64,000 nt of DNA from Gordonibacter pamelaeae (lineage in GTDB: Bacteria; Actinomycetota; Coriobacteriia; Coriobacteriales; Eggerthellaceae): NCBI RefSeq assembly GCF_042665095.1, contig NZ_JBHTBV010000005.1; one strand, written 5' to 3'. Position numbers and translations under genes: made by a program. Below the pieces are notes generated by a model. It ran no database searches. It worked only from the letters and a program-made list of their open reading frames with translations, and was not told the origin of the DNA. Position 1 is the first letter of the stretch, and the number at the start of each line of letters is the position of its first letter. Below are positions 15,070 to 24,615 of this stretch, piece after piece.

Positions 15070-16362
15070 TTAGCGCTTGATGTTGTAGAACGCGCTCATC
15101 CCGGCGTACTGGGCGGCGGTGTCCAGCTCCTCCTCGATGCGCAGCAGCTGGTTGTACTTCGCCACGCGGTCGGAGCGGCAGGGCGCGCCGGTCTTGATCT
15201 GGCCGGTGTTGCATGCCACGGACAGGTCGGCGATGGTGGTGTCCTCGGTCTCGCCGGAGCGGTGGCTCATGACGCAGGCGTAGCCGGCCTGCTTCGCCAT
15301 CTCGATGGCCTCGAGCGTCTCGGTGAGGCTGCCGATCTGGTTCACCTTGATGAGGATGGCGTTCGCGCAGCCCATCTCGATGCCCTTGGCCAGGCGCTTG
15401 GAGTTGGTGACGAACAGGTCGTCGCCCACCAGCTGCACGCGGTCGCCGATGCGCTCGGTGAGCGCCTTCCAGCCGTCCCAATCCTCCTCGGCCATGCCGT
15501 CCTCGATGGAGATGATGGGGTACTTGTTGACTAGGGCCTCCCAGTAGTCCACCATCTCGGCGCTCGTGAGCTCGCGGCCCTCGCCGGCCAGCACGTAGCG
15601 CTGCTTGTCGGCATCGTAGAACTCGGTCGAGGCCGGGTCCATGGCGAACATGATGTCGCTGCCCGGCTTGTAGCCGGCGGCCTCGCAGGCGCGCACGATG
15701 TACTCGAGCGGCTCCTCGTTCGTGGTGAAGTTGGGGGCGAAGCCGCCCTCGTCGCCCACGCCGCCGCCCAGGCCCGCGTCGTGCAGCACCTTCTTCAGCG
15801 TGTGGTAGATCTCGGCGCACCAGCGCAGCGCCTCGGCGAAGGAGTCCGCGCCCACCGGCATGATCATGAACTCCTGGAAGTCCACGTTGTTGTCGGCGTG
15901 CACGCCGCCGTTGAGGATGTTCATCATGGGCGTGGGAAGCAGGTGCGCGTTCGCGCCGCCCACGTACTTGTACAGCGGCAGCTCGGCCGACTCGGCCGCG
16001 GCCTTCGCGCAGGCCAGCGACGCGCCCAGGATGGCGTTCGCGCCCAGGGCGCCCTTGTTGTCGGTGCCGTCCACCTCGAGCATGATGTCGTCGATGGTGC
16101 GCTGGTCGTCGGCCTCCAGGCCGATGAGCGCCTCGGCGATCTCCTCGTTCACGTGGGCCACCGCGTCGAGCGTGCCCTTGCCGAGGTAGCGGCCCTTGTC
16201 GCAGTCGCGCAGCTCCACGGCCTCGAACGCGCCGGTCGAAGCGCCCGACGGCACGGCGGCGCGGCCGAACGCCCCGTCCTCCAGCACCACTTCCACTTCC
16301 ACGGTCGGGTTGCCGCGCGAGTCGAGAATCTCGCGACCGAACACATCGATGATGACGCTCAT
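15070..16362 (-). CDS. eno: Enolase (2-phosphoglycerate dehydratase)
   Basis: A 430-residue enolase starting MSVIIDVFGREILDSRGNPT. The loop PSGASTG, metal-ligand Asp/Glu region MDPASTEFYD, SIEDGMAEEDWDGW and the C-terminal signature SHRSGETEDTTIADL are all intact. It is the glycolytic/gluconeogenic enzyme converting 2-phosphoglycerate to PEP in the cytoplasm. The ATG at 16362 has an AGGAGG site 5 nt upstream. The frame extends further upstream, but that part is not enolase-like. Monocistronic by spacing. Confidence 0.97.
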   Translation of the reverse strand: MSVIIDVFGREILDSRGNPTVEVEVVLEDGAFGRAAVPSGASTGAFEAVELRDCDKGRYLGKGTLDAVAHVNEEIAEALIGLEADDQRTIDDIMLEVDGTDNKGALGANAILGASLACAKAAAESAELPLYKYVGGANAHLLPTPMMNILNGGVHADNNVDFQEFMIMPVGADSFAEALRWCAEIYHTLKKVLHDAGLGGGVGDEGGFAPNFTTNEEPLEYIVRACEAAGYKPGSDIMFAMDPASTEFYDADKQRYVLAGEGRELTSAEMVDYWEALVNKYPIISIEDGMAEEDWDGWKALTERIGDRVQLVGDDLFVTNSKRLAKGIEMGCANAILIKVNQIGSLTETLEAIEMAKQAGYACVMSHRSGETEDTTIADLSVACNTGQIKTGAPCRSDRVAKYNQLLRIEEELDTAAQYAGMSAFYNIKR

Positions 16363-16579
16363 GCATGCCTCCTCGTAAGTCTGTTCAATCCGCTTCGCCG
16401 GACCGTTCCGCCGAAGCGTGACCTTCCCGGCAATCATAGCACGTAGGAAGCGCAATCCCCCATTCTGCGAGCGTTTCCCACAACACCGGCGACGAACGGT
16501 TGACGATGGGAGGGGCCGAGGATTCGGTGCCGAAGCTCTAATTACAGCCCCATATCGTCCAAACTCACCAACGTTGCCC

Positions 16580-17059
16580 CTAGAAGCGGAACTCGGACGG
16601 CCAGTCGAAATCGGCGGAGGCTTCTGCGCTTTCAGGCCAGTGGGCGCACCAGGCGGGGACGATGGGGTGCTCGATGCGGTCGATGCTCGGGGTGTAGGGC
16701 TTGAGGTCGAGGACGGGGGTGCCGTCAGCCGCGTCGAGGTAGGGCGTCTCCACGAGGCCGACATCCGCGTCCACAGCAGCCAGCTCGATGACCGTGAGGG
16801 CCAGCGGGTTGGGGCGCAGCGGGCTCCGTGTGGCGAAAATGCCCAGGTCGTGGTCGAGGCGCGCATAGGGGCGCCCCGCGTCGACGAGCGCGCGCAGCTC
16901 GGGGTCGTCCACCTCGTGGGCCCACCAGGTTACGACAGCATGGCCGAAGCCCTCGAGGCCGCGCAGGCCGTCCCGGTACGCCGGGTCGATGCGCAGCTGC
17001 GCAGGTCCTTCCCCTCCCCCATTCACGACGCCGACGGGATGCACGGTAAACGTTTGCAT
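16580..17059 (-). CDS. trmO: tRNA (adenine(37)-N6)-methyltransferase TrmO
   Basis: A 159-residue TrmO/YaeB-family protein: VHPVGVV at the N-terminus and the conserved GIFATRSPLRPNPLALT core that binds S-adenosylmethionine, then LDLKPYTPSID. Family members N6-methylate t6A at position 37 of tRNAs reading ACY codons. The ribosome site GAGAGGAGCG precedes the ATG. The MerR-family regulator is 75 bp upstream on the same strand, with no clear functional link. Confidence 0.93.
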   Translation of the reverse strand: MQTFTVHPVGVVNGGGEGPAQLRIDPAYRDGLRGLEGFGHAVVTWWAHEVDDPELRALVDAGRPYARLDHDLGIFATRSPLRPNPLALTVIELAAVDADVGLVETPYLDAADGTPVLDLKPYTPSIDRIEHPIVPAWCAHWPESAEASADFDWPSEFRF

Positions 17060-17134
17060 GGATCGCTCCTCTCACGATGGCCGCCCCTGCGGCGGCACCT
17101 GGTGAGGAGCATAGGGGCTGACACCGTGGGAGGG

Positions 17135-17983
17135 TCAAGCGGTCTTCCGGACGGGAACCAAAAACTCCGTGAGGTAGTCCTGCGGGTCGTCCGCATTCCA
17201 TGGGCCGCGGTGGGCCACCTCGCACGTAGGGCCGGCCATGCGCAGCGCGGGATGGTCCTCCAGCCACCGCGCGAACGACGCGTACACAGGCGCGATGTTC
17301 TCGTAGGGGCCGTACACCTTGATGCTCGCGGCAAGCGGCAGCGCGGCACTGCGGTAGAAACACAGCGGCCCGTCGTCCTCGCCGTGCGCGTCGGTGGCCA
17401 CGGCCACCTCCACCACGACGGCCGTATCGTCTCCGGCGCGCCCGGACGAGCCGGACCCCGCCCCCTCGTTGCAGAACTCGCAGTACTCCGTGTAGGGCTC
17501 GGACGGCGTTATCCCCCGCTCCCCCATGAGCGCGCCCAGCCGCTCCCACGCCCGCCGCTCCTCGTCGTAGTCCGCCAGCTCCATGCGCAGCGCCACCACC
17601 TGATAGGGGGGAACCGACACGAGCGTCACCTCGCAGCTGACGGCCGCCCCGCCGGCCTCCACCTCCTGCCTGAAACGGCGCAGGTCGGCGAGTCGGCGCT
17701 GCTCGCGTCCGATGCCCTCCTCGAGCTCCCGTGCGCGATCGTCCAAGGCGCGCGCCAGCTCCCCGTCGTCCGCATGCGCCAGCCGCCCGATCTCCCGGAT
17801 GGGGAACCCCAGGTCGCGCAAGACGGTGATGCGGTTCGCCTCCGCCAGCTGGGACACGGCGTAGCGGCGGTACCCCGTCTGGGCGTCCTGTTCGGCGGGC
17901 TTGAGCAGCCCCACCTGGTCGTAGTGGCGCAGCATGCGCACCGATATGCGCGAGAGCCGGGAGAACTCGCCTATCTGCAACAT
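17135..17983 (-). CDS. MerR-family regulator with GyrI-like effector domain
   Basis: 282 residues. An N-terminal MerR winged helix (MLQIGEFSRLSRISVRMLRH, then LLKPAEQDAQTGYRRY) is followed by a dimerisation coiled coil. A C-terminal GyrI-like/BmrR-type ligand domain ends with YLTEFLVPVRK. This class activates efflux or stress genes on binding hydrophobic cations. The start at 17983 has AAGGAGG at ideal spacing; the upstream extension to 18025 is rejected. No obvious target gene is adjacent; the next gene upstream is the membrane LuxR at 18045. Confidence 0.92.
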   Translation of the reverse strand: MLQIGEFSRLSRISVRMLRHYDQVGLLKPAEQDAQTGYRRYAVSQLAEANRITVLRDLGFPIREIGRLAHADDGELARALDDRARELEEGIGREQRRLADLRRFRQEVEAGGAAVSCEVTLVSVPPYQVVALRMELADYDEERRAWERLGALMGERGITPSEPYTEYCEFCNEGAGSGSSGRAGDDTAVVVEVAVATDAHGEDDGPLCFYRSAALPLAASIKVYGPYENIAPVYASFARWLEDHPALRMAGPTCEVAHRGPWNADDPQDYLTEFLVPVRKTA

Positions 17984-18044
17984 GGGAAACCTCCTTGGAG
18001 CCGGTCGGTCGACGCAGCATAGCATGGAAGGCCGCGCGAGGGCC

Positions 18045-19688
18045 TCACGCCTCCAACGGATGCTCGGAGCCGTCGGCGGCCAGGTCCTCCCGCTCGCGCG
18101 CCAGGTAGTCGACGAGCTCCTGCTGGGAGTGCACGGCGAGCTTGCGGTAGATGCTGCGCACGTGCGTCTTCACCGTGTCGGGCGACACGGACAGCGCCTC
18201 GCACACGGCGCGCCGCGACTTACCCTCGGCCAGCAGCAGCATGACCTCGCTCTCGCGCTGAGTGACCTCGCGCTCCGTGGCCACGAAGCGCACGACGGCG
18301 GCAAGGTCGCCGGTCGCGAGGCCGCCCTCGCCGGGGCGGACCGTCCCCCATCCGTACTTCAGGTTACTGCCGCTGCACAGGAACAGCGCAGCCGCCAGCA
18401 CGATGCACGCGACGAGGCAGGCGAGCAGCGCTGGATCCTCGACCGGGGCCACGCCGACGGCCGGGACGGCAGGGCCGCCGGCAAGGAAGGCGCACGCTGC
18501 AAGGCCGCCCACCACGGCCCCGCTGAACAGCGCCGCGCCCGGACAGCTGGCGATCCACGTGGCAGGCAGGCCCATGTTCTTCATAAGGCAGGCGCCCAGA
18601 CTCCACAGCACCAGGTCGAGGTAGCAGAACGCGCCGGCCAGCACGGCATCGCCCGCAGGCGTCACGCCGGCCGCTGCCACGAACGCGAACCCGGCGGCCA
18701 CAAGGGGAAACGCCACCTTGTACACCAGCCGATTGAAGTCGAGGCGCAGGAACACGAGCGTGGCAAACAGCAGCGCCACGGCCGCCGCCTGGCCGAGCGA
18801 GCTCATGGCCGCGCCATCCGGCAGCCACAGGGCGCCGGCAGCCGCCGCGGCGCCGCCGGCCGAAGCTGACCCCGCAAGCCCGCCGGCAGCCTGCACGCCA
18901 TGCACGAACATGCCCATGAACAGCGCGCCTGCCGCCAGGCCCTGCACGCACGACGTGGCCACGAACTTCGCGGGGAACGGCAGCGGCACGTCGCGACCGT
19001 GCCCGTAGTAGCGCGCCTTCGGGAACCCGCGCACGATGGCGCGCACGAGCGCAGCGCTCGCGAACGGTAGCACGAGGGCCGCCACCAGCAGGGGCACGCC
19101 CCGCGCCCCGAGCGCATCGCCTAAGGCCGAGCAGGCCGAGAGCAGCGCCGCCGCGGCCACGGTCCCCAGCATGACCTGGTAAAGCGTCTCCTGCGTGCCC
19201 ACCCAGCCGAGCACGCGGTCCACCTCCACGCGGAAGAGCGCGCCGCCCGCACCCGTCGCCGCGCTCGCCAGCGCATAGAGCGCGAGGCGCGCGCCCGCGG
19301 GCAGCCCGACGTCGAGCGCCCACACCAGGTGCAGTGCCGAAGCGAGCGTCATGAGCGAGGCAAGGCCCAGCAGCCACGACGGAGCGCTCGGCACCTTCCT
19401 CGTGCGCCTGAACCACACGGCAATCGCGATGCTCGCCACGGCCATGCAGGCAAGCGGGCCCGTCCAGGCGGGCAGCAGCCACCCCGCGGCGCCCGAGACG
19501 GCACCCGCAGCGCCGACCCCGCCCAGCTCCACGGCCGGGCCCGAGCAGCATGCGACGATCCACGCGCTGTAGCACGCCAAGGCCAGCGCGATGCGCGGGC
19601 GCCCCGTCGCGGCGCGCGCGAAGCCCGCGCGCACGCGACGACGGTCGCCCGGCTCGTTGAACAGGTGGCGAACGTGGCTCTCCTTCAT
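18045..19688 (-). CDS. Membrane LuxR-type regulator (about 12 TM plus HTH), divergent from flavin reductase
   Basis: 547 residues from the ATG at 19688, which is preceded by GAGGGGAGGG. About 12 hydrophobic helices are followed by a LuxR/NarL HTH (TQRESEVMLLLAEG, then DTVKTHVRSIYRKL) near the C-terminus. Same architecture as the proteins at 5041 and 50546. It is divergent from the Tat-exported flavin reductase at 19938 and probably regulates it. A palindrome at 19777-19792 in the shared upstream region is a candidate site. The helices may bind the reductase substrate, but this is inference. Confidence 0.87.
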   Translation of the reverse strand: MKESHVRHLFNEPGDRRRVRAGFARAATGRPRIALALACYSAWIVACCSGPAVELGGVGAAGAVSGAAGWLLPAWTGPLACMAVASIAIAVWFRRTRKVPSAPSWLLGLASLMTLASALHLVWALDVGLPAGARLALYALASAATGAGGALFRVEVDRVLGWVGTQETLYQVMLGTVAAAALLSACSALGDALGARGVPLLVAALVLPFASAALVRAIVRGFPKARYYGHGRDVPLPFPAKFVATSCVQGLAAGALFMGMFVHGVQAAGGLAGSASAGGAAAAAGALWLPDGAAMSSLGQAAAVALLFATLVFLRLDFNRLVYKVAFPLVAAGFAFVAAAGVTPAGDAVLAGAFCYLDLVLWSLGACLMKNMGLPATWIASCPGAALFSGAVVGGLAACAFLAGGPAVPAVGVAPVEDPALLACLVACIVLAAALFLCSGSNLKYGWGTVRPGEGGLATGDLAAVVRFVATEREVTQRESEVMLLLAEGKSRRAVCEALSVSPDTVKTHVRSIYRKLAVHSQQELVDYLAREREDLAADGSEHPLEA

Positions 19689-19776
19689 AGACCCTCCCCT
19701 CGCCATCATACCACGCGCCCGGTGCCATGGGGACGGCCGGCGGGAGGCAGAAGGCCGCCAGCCCCTCCCTCCCGCC

Positions 19777-19792
19777 TCACCCTACAGGGTGA
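19777..19792. promoter_or_regulatory. Palindrome upstream of the flavin reductase, candidate operator
   Basis: TCACCCT and AGGGTGA form perfect 7-bp arms with a 2-nt spacer, midway between the divergent LuxR-type gene and the reductase gene. It differs in sequence from the 6767-6787 repeat, as expected if each regulator has its own site. Confidence 0.4.
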
Positions 19793-19937
19793 AAACGCGC
19801 GATTCGGCTTTTTCCCTGCGATGGGCGAGGCGGGGAGCGCACTGCGCGTGCTAGGGTGCGGACAACGCGCGGCGCGGAGGGCGCCGGGCACGGAGCGGGT
19901 CGCGCTGGCCGCACCCGCTGGAGGGAAGGGGTTCCAT

Positions 19938-21671
19938 ATGAATAACGAGAAGACGAGCATGGACCGCCGCAGCTTCCTCAAGGGCGCGTTCGCCACGGGC
20001 GCCGTGGCCACTGCCGCCGTCACGGGCGTGGGGACGCTCGCCGGCTGCGCCGCGCAGCCGAAAGAGGGCAAGGCGGGCGCATCGGCCTCCGACAGCAAGG
20101 CCGCGGGCGGCGCCTACGAATTCGAGACGGCGCCCGATCCTATCCCCGAGGGCGACATCAAGGAGACGGTGGACGCCGACGTCGTGGTCATCGGCGCCGG
20201 TTTCTCCGGCCTGTGCTGCGCGCTCGCAGCCGCCGAGAACGGCGCGAACGTAGTCATGCTCGAGCGCATGGACCACGTCATCGGGCGCGGCGGCTCCATC
20301 TACGCCATGAACTCGAAGCTCACGAAGGAGAAGGGCTACGAGTGCTCCGTCGAGGAGGTGGCCCAGCGCTACAAGCGCATGATGGGCTACCACTCCTACC
20401 GCGTGGACGGCCGGAAATGGATGCTGCACTTCAACCGCTCGGGCGAGGCCATGGACTGGCTCATCGACCGCATGACCACGGCCAGCTCCGTGGGCGGCGA
20501 CGACCTCACCCCCGTCATGGAGCACTGGTACGAAGACCCGGAGAACATCAACGGCGAGTTCCCCGGCACGCACGAGTTCCTCGACGGCCCCAACGGCAAG
20601 GGCCCCGACGACAACCCGCAGCAGGACGTGTGCGCGAACATGGCGCTGTACTGCGAGAAAGCCGGCGTGGACATCCGCTACGAGACCGAGGCGCAGCAGC
20701 TCGCGAAGGACGGCGACAAGGTGGTGGGCGTCGTGGCGAAGGGTAAGGACGGCTACGTGCGGTTCAACGGAAAGAACGGCGTGGTCATCGCCACAGGCGA
20801 CTTCGGCCAGGACAAGGACATGCTGGAGAAGTTCATCCCCTGGGCGGCGCACCAGACCGAGTTCGGCGGCATCTGGAACGGCTCAGGCCACAAGATGGCG
20901 TACTGGGCCGGCGCTGCCGTCGACAAGAGCGAGACGCCCGCGCCCATGATCTTCTGCTTCCAGTGGCGCTCCATCACGCGCCAGGTGCGCGCATTCCAGG
21001 GCCTCATGGTGAACGAGGACGGCCGCCGCTACGACAACGAGGACAACGTCATCTCGCACGGCGGCTTGGCGCTCATGCACCAGAAGGGCAATCACGCGTT
21101 CGCCATCTGGGATGACGACTACGCGAACGAGCCGGGCTGGCAGAATCACCGCTACGTGGACGGCCCGAAGGTGTTCGACACGCCCGATGACGTGCGCGCC
21201 TACTGGCAGACCGTGGTGGACGGACCCGGCACCATCAACATGAACGGCTCGGGCGACATCCCGGTGAAGATGATCAAGGCCGACACCGTGGAGGAGCTCG
21301 TGGAGAAGCTCGGCCTGCCGAGGGACGAGACGCTCAAGACCATCGAGGCGTACAACGGCTACTGCGACGCAGGCGTCGACGAGGAGTTCGGCAAGCGCAA
21401 GGAGCTGCTGCTGCCCATCAAGAAGGGTCCGTTCTACGGCATAGAGTGCACGCCGTGGTTCCTGTCCACCACCGGCGGCATCCGCTGCAACGAGGATCTG
21501 CAGGTCATGAACGCCGACGACGAGGTCATCGACGGCCTGTACTGTCTGGGCTCCACGGTGGGCGATATGTACACCAACTGCTACTCCACGCACTTCCCCG
21601 GCCATAACCTGGGCGGCACGTGCCTCACGTTCGGCTACGTGACCGGCCGCAAGCTGGCCGGCGCCGAGTAG
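19938..21671 (+). CDS. Tat-exported FAD-dependent fumarate reductase-like flavoprotein
   Basis: 577 residues. A Tat motif (DRRSFLKG, Arg10-Arg11) and lipobox (TLAGC, Cys37) predict a lipoprotein outside the membrane. The FAD-binding Rossmann motif VVIGAGFSGL lies near residue 80. The C-terminal half has the TTGGIRCNEDLQVM strand and the FAD-capping segment CLGSTVGDMY, then GHNLGGTCLTFGYVTGR. It belongs to the fumarate/urocanate/flavocytochrome c reductase superfamily but has no heme domain. It likely takes electrons from a separate cytochrome or quinol donor not seen nearby. The substrate is unknown. The start at 19938 has a GAGGGAAGGGG site. Confidence 0.9.
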   Translation: MNNEKTSMDRRSFLKGAFATGAVATAAVTGVGTLAGCAAQPKEGKAGASASDSKAAGGAYEFETAPDPIPEGDIKETVDADVVVIGAGFSGLCCALAAAENGANVVMLERMDHVIGRGGSIYAMNSKLTKEKGYECSVEEVAQRYKRMMGYHSYRVDGRKWMLHFNRSGEAMDWLIDRMTTASSVGGDDLTPVMEHWYEDPENINGEFPGTHEFLDGPNGKGPDDNPQQDVCANMALYCEKAGVDIRYETEAQQLAKDGDKVVGVVAKGKDGYVRFNGKNGVVIATGDFGQDKDMLEKFIPWAAHQTEFGGIWNGSGHKMAYWAGAAVDKSETPAPMIFCFQWRSITRQVRAFQGLMVNEDGRRYDNEDNVISHGGLALMHQKGNHAFAIWDDDYANEPGWQNHRYVDGPKVFDTPDDVRAYWQTVVDGPGTINMNGSGDIPVKMIKADTVEELVEKLGLPRDETLKTIEAYNGYCDAGVDEEFGKRKELLLPIKKGPFYGIECTPWFLSTTGGIRCNEDLQVMNADDEVIDGLYCLGSTVGDMYTNCYSTHFPGHNLGGTCLTFGYVTGRKLAGAE

Positions 21672-21723
21672 GCCGGCCCGTTCGGCCCGGACGCCCCCTC
21701 CCTCCCCGGCGTCCGGGCCCTCG

Positions 21724-21771
21724 AAAACGAGGGATGCAGCCGCACGACGGCCGCATCCCTCGTTTTTTTTT
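21724..21771 (+). terminator. Intrinsic terminator after the flavin reductase
   Basis: AACGAGGGATGC pairs with GCATCCCTCGTT around a 15-nt loop, followed by nine or more T residues. It lies 55 bp after the reductase stop. Confidence 0.88.
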
Positions 21772-21801
21772 GGCGGCGAACGCTCTTGGAGGCAGCTCCC
21801 T

Positions 21802-22653
21802 CTACAGCGCCACGGCTACCGCCGCGCACAACGCGAGGCCGGCAGCGAGCACGGCCAGGCTGGGACCCGCAAGGCGGCGGTCGTGCAGAGAGGTGCGACG
21901 CGGCTCGGCGCCGTAGCAGCGGGCGTCCATGGCCACGGCCAGCGCGTCGGCGCGGCGGAACAGGCCCACGAACAGGGGGATGAGCACGGTCTGCCACGCG
22001 CGCAGGCGCTCCCACAGGCCGCCCTCGGAAAACGACGCGCCGCGCGCCTGCTGCGCGTCGTGCACGCGCCCGAGCTCCTCGGCCGTGACCGGGATGAAGC
22101 GCAGCGCCAGCGAGAACACCATGGCGATGTCGTCCACCGGCACGCGCAGCCGTCGCAGCGGGCGCAGGAAGCCCGAAAGCGCATCGGTGAGCGCGGTGGA
22201 CGTGGTGGTGTACGTGACCACGAGGCTGGCCGTTACCAGCAGCACGATGCGCGCCGCGAAGAAGCACCCGCGCGCGAGGCCTGCGGGCACGAGACCGAAC
22301 GACCCGACGAGCGCCACCGGCGGCAGGCTGCCGAAGGGCCCCGGCTCGTGTCCCAGCAAGGGCGGCGGCGCCCCCGGAGCCGCCTGGCCCACATCGAAGG
22401 CGAACCCGTTGAACACGACCGCGAACGCCGCGAGCACGTACACGGGCACGAGCAGCGCGAAGAACCGCCGCAGGGGAATGCCCGACGAAGCCGCTGCCGA
22501 CGCGAACAGCGCGGCGCACAGCACCAGCCCCGCCCATGTGTCCACGAGGAACAGCGTGACCGAGTACGCCGCGAGCAGCACGATCTTCACGCGCGCATCG
22601 CACGCGTGGACAACAGAGGTTCCGGGGATGTAGGAGCTGACGTTGATGCGCAT
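21802..22653 (-). CDS. ecfT: Energy-coupling factor transporter transmembrane protein EcfT
   Basis: About 283 residues with several membrane helices. The two Ala-Arg-Gly-type coupling motifs of EcfT are present: HDAQQARGA and AMDARCYG. These contact the ATPase subunits in vitamin/metal ECF importers. The ATG at 22653 (MRINVSSYIPG) begins a family-like N-terminus. A TTG six codons upstream is possible, and neither has a good ribosome site. The usual EcfA1/A2 ATPases and S component are not adjacent on either side, so it is an orphan here. The alternative is that it serves ATPases encoded elsewhere. Confidence 0.85.
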   Translation of the reverse strand: MRINVSSYIPGTSVVHACDARVKIVLLAAYSVTLFLVDTWAGLVLCAALFASAAASSGIPLRRFFALLVPVYVLAAFAVVFNGFAFDVGQAAPGAPPPLLGHEPGPFGSLPPVALVGSFGLVPAGLARGCFFAARIVLLVTASLVVTYTTTSTALTDALSGFLRPLRRLRVPVDDIAMVFSLALRFIPVTAEELGRVHDAQQARGASFSEGGLWERLRAWQTVLIPLFVGLFRRADALAVAMDARCYGAEPRRTSLHDRRLAGPSLAVLAAGLALCAAVAVAL

Positions 22654-22795
22654 GCTGGCAGTATGCCACAAGTGCCGGCCGCCCGCCGCGCATGGGGTGA
22701 CAATTCCGCGCGTTCAACGGAAGGCGCCGTCAGCAGCCGCGTCGCTCCTCCGCACGCTCGCCGCTCCCGCGCCCGCTCCCGCGCCCATGCCCGCG

Positions 22796-24520
22796 CTAAC
22801 CGCGGTCCTCCCGATAGAGCGCGAGCAGCGCCAAGCCAACCAGCGAGCACGCTCCCACCAGCAGAAACGCCCCGCGGAATCCCTCGTCCAGCGTGCTCTG
22901 GAACGTGTCCTCGATGGTCCCCGCCCGCTCGTCGATGGCGGCAAGGTACTGGTCCTCGGCGGCATCGACCGCCTCGGACGGCATCCCGGCGGCCGTCGCC
23001 TCCTGCTCGATCTCGGTCTTCGCCAGCGTCTTCACGTTGCCGACGATCGTCGTCACGTCCGAATTCTCCATCAGCTGCTGCAGGTCGGCCGGCAGTCCCG
23101 CTCCCCCGCCCTCCCCGCTGGCCAACTGCGCCATCGAGGGCCCGTTCGGCACGTCGGGCAGCACGCCCATGATGCGGTCGGGCACCGCCATGCCCGCATG
23201 CGCGATGAACGCCACCAACACCGCAGGCGCCACCGCCGTCCCCACCGAGCGCACGAGCGACAGAGTTGCGAGCGCCGAGTTCGACTCGCTCTCCTTCGTC
23301 TTCGCCAACATCATGTAGTTGAGCGGCGTGCCGATGGTGAACCCCATCCCGATGCCGATGGCCACCAGGCTGACGATAAGCGTCACCAGGTTCGCGAACC
23401 GCGTGGCCACGAGCGCCAGGAACAGCGCGACGGCGGCCGAGGCGGCAAGCCCGAAGGCCAGGACCGCCTTCACGCCGAACCGATCGATGAGCTTGCCCGA
23501 TACCGGGGCTCCCACGCCCGCGAACGCCGCGAGGACGATCACCACGTAGCCGCCGCTGCCCGAGGGCAGCTTCAGCACGTTCTCGGCGAACTGGGGGATG
23601 AAGATGATCCCCATCAGGATGACGCCCGTGATCACCGACAGCACGAGCGTGACGAGGATGTCGCGGTTCCGGAAGTACGACAGGTTCAGCACCGGGTCGG
23701 CCGCCCTCCGCTCGATGAGCACGAACAGCGGCAGCAACACGACGAAGGCCAGCAGGAACGGCCATACGTCCGTCGACGCGACGGAAGCGCCCACGTCGAA
23801 GAAATCGAGGTTCTTCAGGCCGTACAGCAGCGCGAGCACCATCGTCACGAGCACCGCGATGCCAAAGCCGTCGATGGGCTTCACCTCCTCGGCACGCGTG
23901 TTCGGCAGCACGAACACCCCCACGGCGACGATGGCCGCGCAGATGGGAACGTTCACGTAGAAGATGAACTGCCAGTTCGTCTGGCCGAACAGCGAGAGCA
24001 TCAAGCTGCCGGCCGATGCGCCGAAGATGTTGGCGATGCCGTAGACGCCGCCCACCAGGCCCAGCGCCAACCCGCGCTTCTCGGGAGGGAACGTGGTTCC
24101 GAACTCCGCGGTGGCCACCGGCACGATGCCGCCTCCGCCGACCGCCTGCACGGCTCGCGCGCCCAACAGCATCCAGAAGCTTCCCACGTCCTGCGCAAGG
24201 CCGCACAAAAGCGACCCCGCACCGAACAGCGCGATGCTGACCAGGTATATGCGCTTGCGCCCCGAGCGGTCGGCCAGCTTGCCCATCACCGGGATGGCCG
24301 CGGCGTAAGCCAGCGTGTAGACGGTGATGATCCACACGCTCATCTGGTCGGTGATGCCGAGGTCGCCCTGGATGACGGTGCGCGCGGGCGTGACGATGCC
24401 GGTGTCGAGCGCGCCGATGAACAGGCCCAGCAGGTACACGACGGCGATCAGGACGAATCCCTTGCCATGCCCGGCCCGAACGGCCCGGCTCGGGGAGGGA
24501 GATGCAGCGGAAGAACCCAT
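22796..24520 (-). CDS. MFS transporter, DHA2 (EmrB/QacA) family
   Basis: 574 residues with about 14 helices. Motif A variant GKLADRSGRKRIYL lies between helices 2 and 3. The antiporter motif C, GGVYGIANIFGASAGSLM, is in helix 5. ALDTGIVTPA in helix 1 is typical of DHA2 drug:H+ antiporters. A large extracytoplasmic loop before the last helix, rich in acidic residues and Ala, is present. It probably exports toxic compounds or bile-type molecules; the substrate is unknown. The start ATG has an AAAGGCAG site. The next gene upstream (24616) is on the same strand but unrelated. Confidence 0.92.
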   Translation of the reverse strand: MGSSAASPSPSRAVRAGHGKGFVLIAVVYLLGLFIGALDTGIVTPARTVIQGDLGITDQMSVWIITVYTLAYAAAIPVMGKLADRSGRKRIYLVSIALFGAGSLLCGLAQDVGSFWMLLGARAVQAVGGGGIVPVATAEFGTTFPPEKRGLALGLVGGVYGIANIFGASAGSLMLSLFGQTNWQFIFYVNVPICAAIVAVGVFVLPNTRAEEVKPIDGFGIAVLVTMVLALLYGLKNLDFFDVGASVASTDVWPFLLAFVVLLPLFVLIERRAADPVLNLSYFRNRDILVTLVLSVITGVILMGIIFIPQFAENVLKLPSGSGGYVVIVLAAFAGVGAPVSGKLIDRFGVKAVLAFGLAASAAVALFLALVATRFANLVTLIVSLVAIGIGMGFTIGTPLNYMMLAKTKESESNSALATLSLVRSVGTAVAPAVLVAFIAHAGMAVPDRIMGVLPDVPNGPSMAQLASGEGGGAGLPADLQQLMENSDVTTIVGNVKTLAKTEIEQEATAAGMPSEAVDAAEDQYLAAIDERAGTIEDTFQSTLDEGFRGAFLLVGACSLVGLALLALYREDRG

Positions 24521-24615
24521 GGAACTGCCTTTCAGACGGTGCGGCCGAACGGATGGAAAAGAGAAGCCCGCAGCTCATGCTACGGGCTTCGGAGGGGCAA
24601 GGGCGCGCGTGGGCG

